This document shows positions 9,835 through 18,911 of a stretch of DNA of 64,000 nt, piece after piece; positions within the stretch are counted from its first letter, which is position 1, and every line of letters starts with the position of its first letter. The position numbers were made by a program, and so were the translations under genes. The notes under the pieces are model-generated. The model ran no database searches. It was not told the DNA's origin and saw only the letters and a program-made list of their open reading frames with translations. The DNA comes from Haemophilus parahaemolyticus (lineage in GTDB: Bacteria > Pseudomonadota > Gammaproteobacteria > Enterobacterales > Pasteurellaceae), in NCBI RefSeq assembly GCF_002015035.1, contig NZ_MUXY01000001.1:311102-375101 (forward strand). The letters run 5' to 3'.

Positions 9835-10842
9835 ATGCAATCAATTTCAATTCATACCGTTCAAACCAAACCGCAATGGCTAACAGATTTAGCCGAGGCT
9901 TTTAATGAGCCTGTTAAATTGCTGACTTTTCTTGAGCTTAATCCTGCTGATTTTGAACAGGCGATTTTAGCACGTAAACTGTTTCCACTGCGTGTGCCAA
10001 AAAGTTTTGCCGAACGAATGGAGAAAGGCAACCCGCAAGATCCACTGTTTTTGCAAGTAATGTCGGCTGAACAAGAGTTTCTGCAAGTGGCAGAATTTAC
10101 CCGAGATCCGCTTGAAGAGCAGCATAGCCCCGCCCCGAATATTTTGCATAAATATCATAATCGCTTGTTATTTATGCTAAAAAATAGCTGTGCAGTGAAT
10201 TGCCGCTACTGCTTCCGCCGTCATTTTCCTTACCACGAAGTCAAAAGTAGTAAGCAAGTTTGGCATGAGAGTTTGGCGTATATTGAACAGCATACTGAAC
10301 TGGAAGAGATTATTTTGTCGGGCGGTGATCCGCTGATGGCAAAAGATGAAGAACTTGATTGGTTGCTGACTCGATTAGAGGCAATTCCGCATATTAAAAC
10401 CTTGCGTATTCACAGCCGTTTTCATGTGGTTATTCCAAACCGAATCACTGACACATTTTGCCAACGATTACAAGCATCTCGCTTAAATATTGTACTGGTT
10501 TCACACATCAACCACGCTAATGAGATTGATGATATTTTGGCTGAAAAACTGGCAGATTTAAAACGAGTTGATGTTACTTTGCTGAATCAATCGGTGTTAC
10601 TTAAAGGCATCAATGATAACGCACAAATTTTAAAAGCCTTGAGCGACAAACTTTTTTCTGTTGGTGTTTTACCTTATTATTTGCATCTATTAGATAAGGT
10701 TGAGGGGGCAAGTCATTTCTGGTTGCCAGATGAGCAAGCCTTTGAAATTTATCAAGCATTGCAAAAAATCAGTTCAGGTTATTTAGTGCCGAAATTGGTG
10801 CGAGAAATAGCGAGAGAACCCAATAAAACCTTGATGGGATAA
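9835..10842 (+). CDS. epmB: EF-P (R)-beta-lysylation protein EpmB (lysine 2,3-aminomutase family)
   Basis: A radical-SAM, PLP-dependent enzyme converting alpha-lysine to (R)-beta-lysine, which EpmA then attaches to EF-P Lys34. The 335-residue length matches EpmB rather than the longer clostridial KamA. The iron-sulfur motif is CAVNCRYCFRRHFPY (CxxxCxxC), followed by a GGDPL motif. efp lies nearby, so substrate protein and modifying enzyme are linked as in E. coli. dnaB starts 17 bases after its stop. Confidence 0.95.
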   Translation: MQSISIHTVQTKPQWLTDLAEAFNEPVKLLTFLELNPADFEQAILARKLFPLRVPKSFAERMEKGNPQDPLFLQVMSAEQEFLQVAEFTRDPLEEQHSPAPNILHKYHNRLLFMLKNSCAVNCRYCFRRHFPYHEVKSSKQVWHESLAYIEQHTELEEIILSGGDPLMAKDEELDWLLTRLEAIPHIKTLRIHSRFHVVIPNRITDTFCQRLQASRLNIVLVSHINHANEIDDILAEKLADLKRVDVTLLNQSVLLKGINDNAQILKALSDKLFSVGVLPYYLHLLDKVEGASHFWLPDEQAFEIYQALQKISSGYLVPKLVREIAREPNKTLMG

Positions 10843-10859
10843 TTAAAAAGCAGGAAATT

Positions 10860-12326
10860 ATGGCTGATTACAATCCACGATCAAACGAAAAAAAACAAGA
10901 TAAACAAGTTGAACAGATCAATATTGCTCCCCATTCAATTGAGGCGGAACAAGCTGTATTGGGCGGGATTATGCTCAGCAACGATCAATGGGATAATGTG
11001 GTTGAGCGTATTCAAGCAAACGATTTTTACACCCATGCCCATCGTGTTATTTTTGAGCAAATGGAATCCTTGGTGCGAGCCAATAGCCCGATTGATATCA
11101 TTACCTTAGAGCAAGCTCTGAAAGATAAGGGTATAGCTCAAGATGTGGGTGGATTTGCTTATTTAGCCGAACTCTCAAAAAATACGCCAAGTGCGGCGAA
11201 CATACTGGCATATGCGGATATCGTTCGCGATCGTTCTGATTTACGTAGTGTAATTAGTGCAAGTAATCAAATAGCAGAAATGGCATATCATACCAAAGGT
11301 CGAGATTCAAAAGAGGTGCTGGATGAAGCCGAACGCATCGTTTTTGAAATTGCTGAAAAACGCAATAGTGCCAATGAGGGGCCGCAAAATATTGATGATG
11401 TGTTGATGACGACACTTTCAAAAATTGAATTGCTCTCGAAAAATCGCCACAACGGTGGTTTAACAGGTGTGACCACAGGCTTTATCGATCTCAACAAAAA
11501 AACTGCAGGTCTTCAGCCATCAGACTTAATTATTATCGCTGCCCGCCCATCAATGGGTAAAACCACCTTTGCGATGAATTTGTGTGAAAATGTGGCGTTA
11601 TCAGATGTTGAGGATCTTAACGATTTAGATGAGTATGGAAATCCGAAGAAAAAGCCTGCTAAACCAGTGCTGATTTTCAGTCTTGAGATGCCTCGCGATC
11701 AAATTATGATGCGTATGCTTGCCTCGCTTTCTCGTGTAGATCAGACTAAAATTCGTACAGGCCAGCTGCACGATGATGAAGATTGGGCGAAACTATCGAC
11801 GACGATTTCAATTTTGCAAGATCGCAAAAATATCTTTATTGATGACAGTTCAGGCTTAACCCCAACTGAAGTTCGCTCTCGTGCAAGACGTGTCTATAAA
11901 GAGAATGGCGGCTTGAGCTTGATTATGGTGGACTACTTGCAGTTAATGCGTGCACCAGCGTTCTCTGATAACCGAACCCTTGAAATTGCAGAGATTTCTC
12001 GTTCCCTCAAAGCATTAGCAAAAGAGTTGCAAGTGCCTGTGGTCGCACTTTCTCAGCTTAACCGTAGTTTGGAACAACGAGCTGATAAACGTCCTGTGAA
12101 TTCGGATTTACGTGAATCAGGCTCGATTGAACAAGATGCAGACTTAATTATGTTTATTTACCGTGATGAGGTGTATAACGACAATTCTGAGCATAAAGGT
12201 ATTGCTGAAATTATCATTGGTAAACAGCGTAATGGGCCGATTGGTAAAGTGCGTTTAACCTTCCAAGGGCAATTCTCCCGCTTTGATAATTATACGGGCG
12301 GTGCCGATTGGAATGGAGAAGATTAA
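10860..12326 (+). CDS. dnaB: Replicative DNA helicase DnaB
   Basis: The hexameric 5'-3' helicase that opens the chromosomal replication fork. The 488 residues comprise an N-terminal collar domain ([15 protein letters not shown]), a linker, and a RecA-like C-terminal domain with Walker A ([11 protein letters not shown]), Walker B ([10 protein letters not shown]) and an arginine-finger region. A short charged insertion ([18 protein letters not shown]) lies between the Walker A helix and the next strand and slightly lengthens the protein. This is the host enzyme that the phage DnaC-like loader at 31063 would recruit. Confidence 0.97.
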   Translation: MADYNPRSNEKKQDKQVEQINIAPHSIEAEQAVLGGIMLSNDQWDNVVERIQANDFYTHAHRVIFEQMESLVRANSPIDIITLEQALKDKGIAQDVGGFAYLAELSKNTPSAANILAYADIVRDRSDLRSVISASNQIAEMAYHTKGRDSKEVLDEAERIVFEIAEKRNSANEGPQNIDDVLMTTLSKIELLSKNRHNGGLTGVTTGFIDLNKKTAGLQPSDLIIIAARPSMGKTTFAMNLCENVALSDVEDLNDLDEYGNPKKKPAKPVLIFSLEMPRDQIMMRMLASLSRVDQTKIRTGQLHDDEDWAKLSTTISILQDRKNIFIDDSSGLTPTEVRSRARRVYKENGGLSLIMVDYLQLMRAPAFSDNRTLEIAEISRSLKALAKELQVPVVALSQLNRSLEQRADKRPVNSDLRESGSIEQDADLIMFIYRDEVYNDNSEHKGIAEIIIGKQRNGPIGKVRLTFQGQFSRFDNYTGGADWNGED

Positions 12327-12342
12327 GATGATCGAGGATAAA

Positions 12343-12636
12343 ATGAGCAAAGCGAATTTATGTGCGATTTATCGTAGCCCTCGTAAAGACGGAATGTTCC
12401 TCTATGTTGCAAAACGAGACCAATTTGATGCAGTGCCTGAAGCCTTAATGCAACAATTCGGTAAGCCGCAATTTGTCATGTTGTTTAATCTTGTTGGCGA
12501 AAAGCCGCTCAAGCGGGTGAAAAACAATGATGTTTTACAAGCCATTGAGCAACAAGGTTTTTATTTACAAATGCCACCACCGCCAGAGAATTTATTGAAG
12601 GCGTTTTTGGCGGAAAGAACCCAGACTTATCGCTAA
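12343..12636 (+). CDS. YcgL-domain protein
   Basis: A small cytoplasmic protein of the YcgL family (unknown role). Core motifs are [17 protein letters not shown] and [14 protein letters not shown], ending with the usual [14 protein letters not shown] chose ATG 12343 because GAGG stands five bases upstream and the conserved domain begins right after; ATG 12328 would add five residues and is also possible. It starts just after dnaB stops, so probably co-transcribed with it. Confidence 0.85.
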   Translation: MSKANLCAIYRSPRKDGMFLYVAKRDQFDAVPEALMQQFGKPQFVMLFNLVGEKPLKRVKNNDVLQAIEQQGFYLQMPPPPENLLKAFLAERTQTYR

Positions 12637-12667
12637 TACACGAATATAAAAACACGGAAAAACAGTT

Positions 12668-14602
12668 TTGAGATTATTTCTTGCAGAAAAACCCAGTCTT
12701 GCCCGAGCCATTGCTGATGTGTTGCCTAAACCGCATCAACGAGGTGATGGTTATATTCAATGTGGTGACAATGATGTCGTAACTTGGTGTATCGGTCATT
12801 TATTGGAGCAGGCTGAACCTGATGCGTATGATGAACGGTTCAAAATGTGGCGGATGGAGCATCTGCCTATTGTGCCTACGCAATGGAAACTCGTGCCGAA
12901 AAAAGAAACTTTAAAGCAACTGCAAGCGGTCGAAAAATTAGTTAAAAAAGCAGATATTCTTGTGAACGCGGGAGACCCAGATCGCGAAGGGCAGCTGTTG
13001 GTAGATGAAGTGTTTAGCTATCTTAATGTTCCGCTAGAAAAGCGTAGTCAGATCCAACGCTGTTTGGTTAGTGATCTCAACCCGAATGCGGTAAAAAAAG
13101 CAATTGAAAAATTGCAAAATAACCGTGATTTTATACCGCTTGCCACTTCGGCGCTTGCCCGTGCGCGAGCAGATTGGCTTTATGGGATCAATATGACCCG
13201 CGCCTACACACTGCAAGGTAGAGAGGCGGGCTATAAAGGAGTGCTCTCTGTTGGGCGAGTACAAACGCCAGTTTTGGGGCTGATTGTGCGACGCGATCTT
13301 GAGATCGAAAATTTTGAGCCAAAAGATTATTTCGAGGTGATGGCGAGTGTTTGTGTGCCTGAAACAAATGAGACTTTCCAAGCCCAATGGCAGCCAAGCA
13401 AAGCCTGTGAAGATTATCAAGACGAAGATGGACGAGTGCTTTCCCGCAGTTTAGCGGAAAATGTGGTTAAACGTATTACCGACCAGCCTGCGACCGTCAC
13501 CGATTATCAAGATAAAATCGAAACGGAAACCGCTCCGCTGCCTTATTCGCTTTCGGTGCTACAAATTGATGCCGCTCGCCGCTTTGGATTATCGGCTCAA
13601 GCGGTATTAGATATTTGTCAAAAACTGTATGAAACACATAAGTTGATTACCTATCCTCGTTCGGACAACCGATATTTACCGAATGAGCATTATAACGATC
13701 GTTTTAAAGTGATGGAAGCCATTGCCCATCATCTGCCTGAATATGCGGAGAAACCCGAAGCTGTTGAACCCAATATTCGCAATCGTTGTTGGAATGATAA
13801 AAAGGTTGAGGCTCACCATGCAATTATTCCGACTGCTCGACAAGGCAATGTGCAACTGACCGAAAATGAAAAACGGATTTATCAACTAATTGCACGCCAA
13901 TATTTGATGCAATTTTGCCCGGATGCTGAATATCGCAAAGGGCAGATTCAGCTTGAAATTGCAGGTGGAAAATTCAGTGCTTCATCACGAAGTCTATTAA
14001 CTGCAGGCTGGAAAAGTTTGCTTGGCAGAGAAGATAGCGATGAAGTAATGTTGCCACTTCTGCCTGTGGTGAAAAAAGGGCAAGTTTTGCATTGTGATAG
14101 CGGTGAGATTGTGAGTAAAAAAACGCAACCACCTCGCTATTTTACAGATGCGACTTTGCTTTCTGCAATGACGGGAATCGCCCGTTTTGTACAAGATAAG
14201 CGGCTTAAAAAAGTGCTGCGTGAAACGGATGGCTTGGGCACTGAAGCAACACGTGCCAGCATTATCGAATTGCTGTTTAAACGCGGTTTTCTGATTAAAC
14301 GCGGGAGAAATATTCATAGCACGGAAGCTGGGCGGATTTTGATATCCGCCTTGCCTGAAACGGCAACACTTCCTGATATGACCGCATATTGGGAAATGCA
14401 ATTGACAGATATCAGTAAAAAACAAGCAAGCTACCAGCAATTTATACATGAATTAGTTACGCAATTGCCAACATTACTGTATACGGAACGAGATAAATTG
14501 CAAAATTTAGGTAAAATTCCACAACCTGTGCGTTATCAATATGCTAAAACTAACAACAAGCGGTCGAATTTTAATAAAAAAATGCAAAGTGTTGAAAAAT
14601 AG
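12668..14602 (+). CDS. topB: DNA topoisomerase III
   Basis: A type IA topoisomerase that decatenates DNA and single-strand junctions. 644 residues, starting with TTG at 12668 (the second residue onward, [15 protein letters not shown], is the conserved TOPRIM start; no ATG is available). TOPRIM acidic residues are in [10 protein letters not shown]. The active-site Tyr is in [12 protein letters not shown], with [10 protein letters not shown] further on. No C-terminal zinc fingers, as in proteobacterial TopB. A non-ATG start and a weak ribosome site suggest modest expression. Confidence 0.95.
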   Translation: MRLFLAEKPSLARAIADVLPKPHQRGDGYIQCGDNDVVTWCIGHLLEQAEPDAYDERFKMWRMEHLPIVPTQWKLVPKKETLKQLQAVEKLVKKADILVNAGDPDREGQLLVDEVFSYLNVPLEKRSQIQRCLVSDLNPNAVKKAIEKLQNNRDFIPLATSALARARADWLYGINMTRAYTLQGREAGYKGVLSVGRVQTPVLGLIVRRDLEIENFEPKDYFEVMASVCVPETNETFQAQWQPSKACEDYQDEDGRVLSRSLAENVVKRITDQPATVTDYQDKIETETAPLPYSLSVLQIDAARRFGLSAQAVLDICQKLYETHKLITYPRSDNRYLPNEHYNDRFKVMEAIAHHLPEYAEKPEAVEPNIRNRCWNDKKVEAHHAIIPTARQGNVQLTENEKRIYQLIARQYLMQFCPDAEYRKGQIQLEIAGGKFSASSRSLLTAGWKSLLGREDSDEVMLPLLPVVKKGQVLHCDSGEIVSKKTQPPRYFTDATLLSAMTGIARFVQDKRLKKVLRETDGLGTEATRASIIELLFKRGFLIKRGRNIHSTEAGRILISALPETATLPDMTAYWEMQLTDISKKQASYQQFIHELVTQLPTLLYTERDKLQNLGKIPQPVRYQYAKTNNKRSNFNKKMQSVEK

Positions 14603-14707
14603 AACAAATGGCAATTCAATGTGAAATTTCTTATTGCAAAGCATTCGAATAATTAGTAATATTTACGCCATCGCAATTCATTAGCGTCAGAATTTAGAGA
14701 AGTATCA

Positions 14708-15037
14708 ATGTTAAATATTCTTACAGTTATTTATATTGTTGTTGCGATTGCATTAGTTGGTTTTATCTTAATGCAACAAGGTAAGGGGGCAGACGCAGGG
14801 GCATCATTTGGTGCTGGTGCAGCAGGAACAGTATTTGGTTCAGCTGGTTCTGCAAATTTCTTATCAAGAACAACAGCAGTATTGGCAATAGTTTTCTTTG
14901 CTATTAGCTTGATTATTGGAAATATCAATACACATCAAACTAAACCAACAAGTCAATTTGATGACTTAAGTGATGTAAAACAAAACATTACACAGCCAGT
15001 GGAAGTCAAAACACAAAATAACGATATTCCGCAATAA
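14708..15037 (+). CDS. secG: Protein-export membrane protein SecG
   Basis: Accessory subunit of the SecYEG translocon. The 109 residues contain two membrane helices (about 3-25 and 55-75) joined by the characteristic Gly/Ala-rich loop (GKGADAGASFGAGAAGTVFG). The polar tail of 35 residues is typical. tRNA-Leu follows 12 bases later, the same linkage as in E. coli (secG-leuU). Confidence 0.95.
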   Translation: MLNILTVIYIVVAIALVGFILMQQGKGADAGASFGAGAAGTVFGSAGSANFLSRTTAVLAIVFFAISLIIGNINTHQTKPTSQFDDLSDVKQNITQPVEVKTQNNDIPQ

Positions 15038-15049
15038 AATACAAATTTT

Positions 15050-15135
15050 GCTCTGGTGGTGGAATTGGTAGACACGCTATCTTGAGGGGGTAGTGTCCAT
15101 AGGATGTGCGAGTTCGAGTCTCGCCCAGAGCACCA
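15050..15135 (+). tRNA. leuU: tRNA-Leu (anticodon GAG)
   Basis: An 86-base cloverleaf with acceptor GCTCTGG/CCAGAGC, a long class-II variable arm, T-arm with GTTCGAGTC and encoded ACCA. The anticodon loop TTGAGGG gives GAG. It lies directly after secG. The phage integrase begins 200 bases downstream, making the 3' half of this gene the likely attachment site. Confidence 0.95.
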
Positions 15136-15143
15136 ACTATAAA

Positions 15144-15172
15144 AAGCCTAGCCATAAAACTAGGCTTTTTTA
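15144..15172 (+). terminator. Terminator after tRNA-Leu
   Basis: AAGCCTAG (15144-15151) pairs with CTAGGCTT (15160-15167), followed by a T-run. It ends the secG-tRNA unit. Confidence 0.85.
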
Positions 15173-15335
15173 TTATCTAAAATCCTTTCTAAATCAATCA
15201 CTTATCTTAACTATTTGATCTAATATCCACTGTTTTTATATTTATTATTTTGTACCTTATTTGTTCTATTTATTTCCATTTTGTTCTGTTTTATACTTGC
15301 ATTACGCCATCAATTACGCCAAGGGGAGGTTTGTA

Positions 15336-16334
15336 ATGGCTACGATTAGAAAGCGTGGAGAAAGTTGGAGGGTAGAAATTGCGAAGAAAGGTATTCGTAA
15401 ATCTGCTACTTTTTCTACCAAAATAGAAGCGACAAAATGGGCTTTGTTTATTGAGAGCCAGATTGATGCGGGGGAATATTCGCCTGTGCCTAAAATGACT
15501 TTTGCTGAGTTGATTGATAAGTATGTGGAAGAGGTAACACCGAGTAAAGGTGGGGCAAGATCGGAGGCGTTGCGGTTAAATCGGATTGTAAAAACACCTT
15601 TAGGTGCAGTATTGTTAGAAGAGTTGAGTAAAGCGGACTTTGAAAAATGGCAGGAAAAACGTTTGACCGAAGTGTCGGTATTAAGCGTGTTGCGTGAACG
15701 GGTAAGTTTATCAGCGGTAGTTACTCAAGCTATTAAATGGGAATACTTGAAAAACAATCTGCTTTCCTTGGTGGAAAAGCCTCAAGAGCCACCACCACGC
15801 ACAAGGCGTTATTCGCAGGAAGAAATCGACCGTTTGTTGTTTGTATCTGGCTTTGATTTCGAGAAACCATCTGAAACAATGATTAGCCGTGTAGGAGCTT
15901 CTGTTCTGTTTGCGATTGAAACGGCAATGCGAGCAGGCGAAATCTGTAATTTGACGTGGGAGGATGTGAATTTTGAGAAATCCACCGCCTTTTTACCGAA
16001 AACAAAGAACGGGTTTGCTAGGACTATTCCGCTTTCGTCAATGGCGGTGAAAATTTTAAAACATTTGGAAAGTGTGAAAAACGAGGGAAACCCTACCGTA
16101 TTTCAGGTTAAATCAGGTTCGCACGATACAATTTTCCGCAAAATGAAAGAGTTGGCAGGGCTAGCTGATGAGGATTTGCATTTTCACGATACGAGAAGAG
16201 AGGCATTATCTCATTTAGCAAAAAAAGTTGATGTGATGATGCTTGCCAAAATATCAGGGCATAGAGATATTAAGATTTTGCTGAATACCTATTATGCCCC
16301 AGATATGAGTGATGTGGCGGGGTTGTTGGATTAG
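15336..16334 (+). CDS. int: Phage integrase (tyrosine recombinase)
   Basis: Catalyses site-specific integration and, with an excisionase, excision. 332 residues from the ATG at 15336, which has a strong AAGGGGAGG site; the frame is open 25 codons further upstream but without ribosome site. N-terminal arm-binding domain (MATIRKRGESWRVEI), central core-binding domain, and catalytic residues Arg (AMRAGEI), His-x-x-Arg (HDTRREA), His (GHRDI) and Tyr (TYYAPD). Its 3' end overlaps the convergent xis-like gene by four bases. Near-repeats ATTACGCC at 15300-15320 may be arm sites. Confidence 0.95.
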   Translation: MATIRKRGESWRVEIAKKGIRKSATFSTKIEATKWALFIESQIDAGEYSPVPKMTFAELIDKYVEEVTPSKGGARSEALRLNRIVKTPLGAVLLEELSKADFEKWQEKRLTEVSVLSVLRERVSLSAVVTQAIKWEYLKNNLLSLVEKPQEPPPRTRRYSQEEIDRLLFVSGFDFEKPSETMISRVGASVLFAIETAMRAGEICNLTWEDVNFEKSTAFLPKTKNGFARTIPLSSMAVKILKHLESVKNEGNPTVFQVKSGSHDTIFRKMKELAGLADEDLHFHDTRREALSHLAKKVDVMMLAKISGHRDIKILLNTYYAPDMSDVAGLLD

Positions 16335-16639
16335 GTGTATTTTTTCCGTTTGTGGCGGGTAAAAAAAGCCTTTACTTCCTCGCTTACAAAGAGTTTTTTC
16401 GGGTCTTTGTTGGTTCGGCTTTCAATATCGACAGGTGCAGGGAAACGTGGATCGGGAATAATGTTTTTAAAAACGTGTCCGTAAGAAAATCCCATATAAT
16501 CTGCAATATCTTGAATTGTCCATAAGCCTTTTTCTACTTTTGGCGTAATGAGCAGTTTTTCAACCTCACAAAGTTTGGCAAAAAGCTGGTTGTTGCTGAT
16601 TGGTTGTTCATCAAGTTCTTGTTTTTCTATTTGTTCCAT
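16331..16639 (-). CDS. Small helix-turn-helix protein, likely excisionase
   Basis: 102 residues with an AlpA/MerR-like winged-helix core (GLWTIQDIADYMGFSYGHVF) and a basic tail (TRHKRKK). Position at the end of the leftward early operon, overlapping the 3' end of int tail to tail, is where lambdoid excisionases sit. Function as Xis is inferred from place and fold only. A hairpin (16659-16687) precedes it on this strand. Confidence 0.6.
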   Translation of the reverse strand: MEQIEKQELDEQPISNNQLFAKLCEVEKLLITPKVEKGLWTIQDIADYMGFSYGHVFKNIIPDPRFPAPVDIESRTNKDPKKLFVSEEVKAFFTRHKRKKYT

Positions 16640-16658
16640 TATTTCCCTCCAAATAATA

Positions 16659-16687
16659 ACGCCCTTAAAACTAAGGGCGTTGGGTTA
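16659..16687 (-). repeat. 29-bp hairpin repeat, copy 1
   Basis: Contains ACGCCCTTA paired with TAAGGGCGT. The identical 29 bases recur at 17327-17355. In both places the end of the repeat supplies the stop codon of a small leftward gene. May act as a processing site or weak terminator within the operon. Confidence 0.75.
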
Positions 16688-16879
16688 GTTTGATACAGGA
16701 CAGGGGAAAGTGAAGCGTAATAATGTGTCAGAGCTTTGAGCGACTACTCTAATTTCTAATCTTGCTCCATCTTCAGCAATACTAGCGTAAATCAGTTCGT
16801 TTCTGTTGTATCCGATTTTTTCGGTTAACGAAATAGCGGACTTTAAGTATTCACAAAATAATGTTGCTTCAATTTTCAT
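16685..16879 (-). CDS. Small phage protein of unknown function
   Basis: 64 residues when started at ATG 16879 (MKIEATLFCEYLKSA). It overlaps the end of the preceding gene by 11 bases, suggesting translational coupling; an ATG at 16897 would add six residues. Mixed alpha/beta composition, no signal or membrane segment, no recognised motif. Part of the distal leftward operon; its stop codon lies in the hairpin repeat. Confidence 0.6.
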   Translation of the reverse strand: MKIEATLFCEYLKSAISLTEKIGYNRNELIYASIAEDGARLEIRVVAQSSDTLLRFTFPCPVSN

Positions 16880-17192
16880 TTTCCATTTCCTCTTCAACCC
16901 GCTTAATCTCTAAATGATTAAGTAGTTGTCGTATTCCTCTGCGTTGTTTTTTATTCACTCTATCCCACCATAAACCAGTCGATGGATAGTAATCCAACGT
17001 TTTGCCGTTGTGTGTGATAATGTAATGCGTATAGTTCTTCGTTTGATAGCTAATACCATACTCATCTAATTTAGCTAACGACCGTTCAGCATTAGATTTT
17101 TTCTTTTCTCGTCGCCAAGCTCGATATGCTCTGAAATCTTCGCCAACATCCCCCATTTGTTTTTCGGTAAGAGTGAGTTGGTATTTGGGCAT
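16869..17192 (-). CDS. Phage protein of unknown function
   Basis: 107 residues, very basic in the first half (RAYRAWRREKKKSNAER), with a middle segment YTHYIITHNGKTLDYYPSTG that suggests a small beta-sheet, and an acidic tail. Probably nucleic-acid binding by charge, but no family recognised. It begins right after the TAA of the 39-residue ORF upstream, whose end carries an AAGGAG ribosome site, so the two are coupled. Confidence 0.65.
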   Translation of the reverse strand: MPKYQLTLTEKQMGDVGEDFRAYRAWRREKKKSNAERSLAKLDEYGISYQTKNYTHYIITHNGKTLDYYPSTGLWWDRVNKKQRRGIRQLLNHLEIKRVEEEMENEN

Positions 17193-17312
17193 TTAAGCTC
17201 CTTGTAAGTAATAAAACGGGGTAAAGTAACAATCCATTACTTCACCTGTGAAGGGGTTAGCGTGTTGAATTTCTGCGGGAATGCCCAGTAGGGAAAGCTG
17301 AACAAAGCACAT
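17193..17312 (-). CDS. Possible 39-residue phage protein
   Basis: Reads MCFVQLSLLGIPAEIQHANP and on to LQGA, stopping immediately before the ATG of the next gene. Its last codons contain that gene's ribosome-binding site. The start lacks a good ribosome site of its own. Reported because it fills the gap exactly and ends in a TAA-ATG junction; existence uncertain. Confidence 0.4.
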   Translation of the reverse strand: MCFVQLSLLGIPAEIQHANPFTGEVMDCYFTPFYYLQGA

Positions 17313-17326
17313 TTGCACGCTTTGTG

Positions 17327-17355
17327 ACGCCCTTAAAACTAAGGGCGTTGGGTTA
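17327..17355 (-). repeat. 29-bp hairpin repeat, copy 2
   Basis: Identical to 16659-16687 and again ends with the stop codon of a small leftward gene (17353-17355). Confidence 0.75.
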
Positions 17356-17478
17356 TAGAATTATTTTTGCGAGTTGGTTAAAGGCGTTGTAGCCTTTGTA
17401 CCAGTATTCGATGTTGCCTGTTTGGGCGAAGTTGTGCCAGTACCATTTGATTTGTAGGCGGAGTTGTTTTTCGGTCAT
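17353..17478 (-). CDS. 41-residue phage protein
   Basis: Begins MTEKQLRLQIKWYWHNF and ends QLAKIIL; rich in aromatic residues (Trp, Tyr). GAGGAAC stands at a proper distance before the ATG. Just downstream of the P22-type antirepressor on the same strand, so probably in its operon. No family recognised. Confidence 0.55.
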   Translation of the reverse strand: MTEKQLRLQIKWYWHNFAQTGNIEYWYKGYNAFNQLAKIIL

Positions 17479-17546
17479 GGTGCGTTCCTCAAATTTTGGG
17501 TATGGGAAACTGCCTCACGTTATTTCAGGTGAGGTCGGTTGAGTAT

Positions 17547-18389
17547 TTAAGGTTTATTTAAATACTGCGACTGAGGTTGCGGATTCGTTGTAGTGTCCGA
17601 TTGCAAGCGGTCGTTAATTTTTCTGACGGCTGGGTTGGTGGTGCGAATATATCGCTGAACCACTTCCAAGTTAAATTCTACGCTGTTTTGCTGATGACTA
17701 CGGAATGGGCGTAATGCGTGCATTAGGGTTTCTACGCTTTCGGAAAATCTTGTGACGGCGTAGTAGAAGTTCTGCCAGTCGAGCCATTCTTGTTCGGTTA
17801 GCTCCAGATTATCCATTCGGTCAATCGGGGCGTAGCTGTTGCCGAGTGTGGCTAGAAAGTTGATAGCACCTTCAAATTGTGAGGGTTTGAGTTGGTCGTA
17901 TTTGCCCACTTTAAACAGACTTTTAAGTTGGCGATAGATTTCTGCGTAACTCATTCCTGTTCGGTGATGAGCTTTCACGACTGCCTCTTGGATCGCTTGC
18001 TGTTGTTCTGGGTTAATCGTGCGTTCGGCTTTTCCTTTAAACCAGTAGTCGTGCAATGCTTGATAGCACTCTTTTTTGTATTTGATTAAGGTTTCACGAA
18101 TTTCGGGTTTGCAACGGTTTACGTCGATGCCGAATAACCAGCCGTTTAAGTATTCGATGGGTAGGCAGACCATTTCGCGGTTTTTACCGTCTTCTGCAAC
18201 TATGATCATCACGATCATAGTTGAATTTAAAATATCATCACGCTTAATACGGGCTAATTGAGCTTCCCACGCTAAACCGATATTTTCGCAAATCGGTTTC
18301 ATTGCAGTGTAATGGACACCGTCTTGCTTGAATGTAACTAAAGATTGATTGTTGAATGAAATAGTTTGAGTAGAGATTTGATTTGACAT
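17547..18389 (-). CDS. Antirepressor (P22 Ant-like, P22_AR_N domain)
   Basis: 280 residues. The first 120 form the P22 antirepressor N-terminal domain (FNNQSLVTFKQDGVHYTAMKPICENIGLAWEAQ, then a long basic helix ending HDYWFKGKA); the rest is an alpha-helical C-terminal part. Such proteins bind and disable phage repressors. The 130 bases before its ATG form a structured leader whose loop (18458-18464) is complementary to the ribosome region (18399-18405), the arrangement of C4-controlled antirepressors of P1/P7/P22. One of four antirepressor-like genes in this prophage. Confidence 0.85.
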   Translation of the reverse strand: MSNQISTQTISFNNQSLVTFKQDGVHYTAMKPICENIGLAWEAQLARIKRDDILNSTMIVMIIVAEDGKNREMVCLPIEYLNGWLFGIDVNRCKPEIRETLIKYKKECYQALHDYWFKGKAERTINPEQQQAIQEAVVKAHHRTGMSYAEIYRQLKSLFKVGKYDQLKPSQFEGAINFLATLGNSYAPIDRMDNLELTEQEWLDWQNFYYAVTRFSESVETLMHALRPFRSHQQNSVEFNLEVVQRYIRTTNPAVRKINDRLQSDTTTNPQPQSQYLNKP

Positions 18390-18419
18390 TTTTTGTACCT
18401 GAAATTTTAGTTAGTAATT

Positions 18420-18516
18420 GATCAACTTTAGTATGGTTGATCGGGCTTCAACTACCGATTTCAGACGGCGGAACTTATTTCCCGTAGGTATTGTATTAGG
18501 CTCTCTCGACCCGATC
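18420..18516 (-). ncRNA. C4-like antisense RNA leader of the P22-type antirepressor
   Basis: Read leftward: GATCGGG (18516-18510) closes with CCCGATC (18445-18439). Inside is GTCGAGAG, then an inner hairpin with loop CTGAAAT (18464-18458). Two pairings to the downstream mRNA are exact: GATCAAC (18442-18436) with GTTGATC (18426-18420), and CTGAAAT with ATTTCAG (18405-18399), which overlaps the antirepressor's Shine-Dalgarno. The GTCGAGAG core recurs in the leader at 33057. A further inverted repeat (18552-18573 with 18391-18410) also covers the start region. Class assignment is from structure and position. Confidence 0.7.
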
Positions 18517-18701
18517 ATTGATTTTACTAAATGCTTAAATATAAGCATTTGCAAAATTTAGGTACAAAAAAAACACTTTTTGATCGGAGCGTTTAATAAC
18601 CGACTGAAATAGATAGTGCGGTAATCATAATCCGATTTTGGCGGTGTTGTTAATGGTTAAGCAAATAAAACGCCCCTCTTTTCATTTCCTCTTCAATCTG
18701 T

Positions 18702-18911
18702 TTAATCTCTTGGCGATTCTGGGAGTGGTTGCCAGTGGGTGATATCTTTCACATCTACTGTATAAAGAGAATTATGTTTAACAAGGCATTCATATTCAGA
18801 TGTTCGAAATAAAATCTTTATGTCCTTTTTATTAGTACAAGCTAAAAAATAGCCGTCAGAAGGGACTGGTTGGGTTTTCGCACTAATCCAACCGTTATTT
18901 TCTTTGCTCAT
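18702..18911 (-). CDS. DUF551-type phage protein
   Basis: 69 residues. The start (GWISAKTQPVPSDGYFLACT) and the end (ITHWQPLPESP) match the DUF551 pattern, W-I at the start and THW-PLP at the end, common in phage early operons. Function unknown. Overlaps the end of the rdgC-like gene by four bases (coupled). The bases after its stop (18678-18712) resemble the 3' end of the gene at 16869, suggesting mosaic joining. Confidence 0.75.
   Translation of the reverse strand: MSKENNGWISAKTQPVPSDGYFLACTNKKDIKILFRTSEYECLVKHNSLYTVDVKDITHWQPLPESPRD

Noticed and set aside
15050-15135. Disruption of tRNA-Leu by integration
   Set aside because: The tRNA is complete including CCA and is followed by its terminator, so it remains functional.
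18541-18565. CI operator at the AAATGCTTA/TAAGCATTT palindrome upstream of the first antirepressor
   Set aside because: The half-sites are in the opposite order (CTTA...TAAG) to the TTTAAG-N4-CTTAAA operators, so a different protein, if any, would bind.
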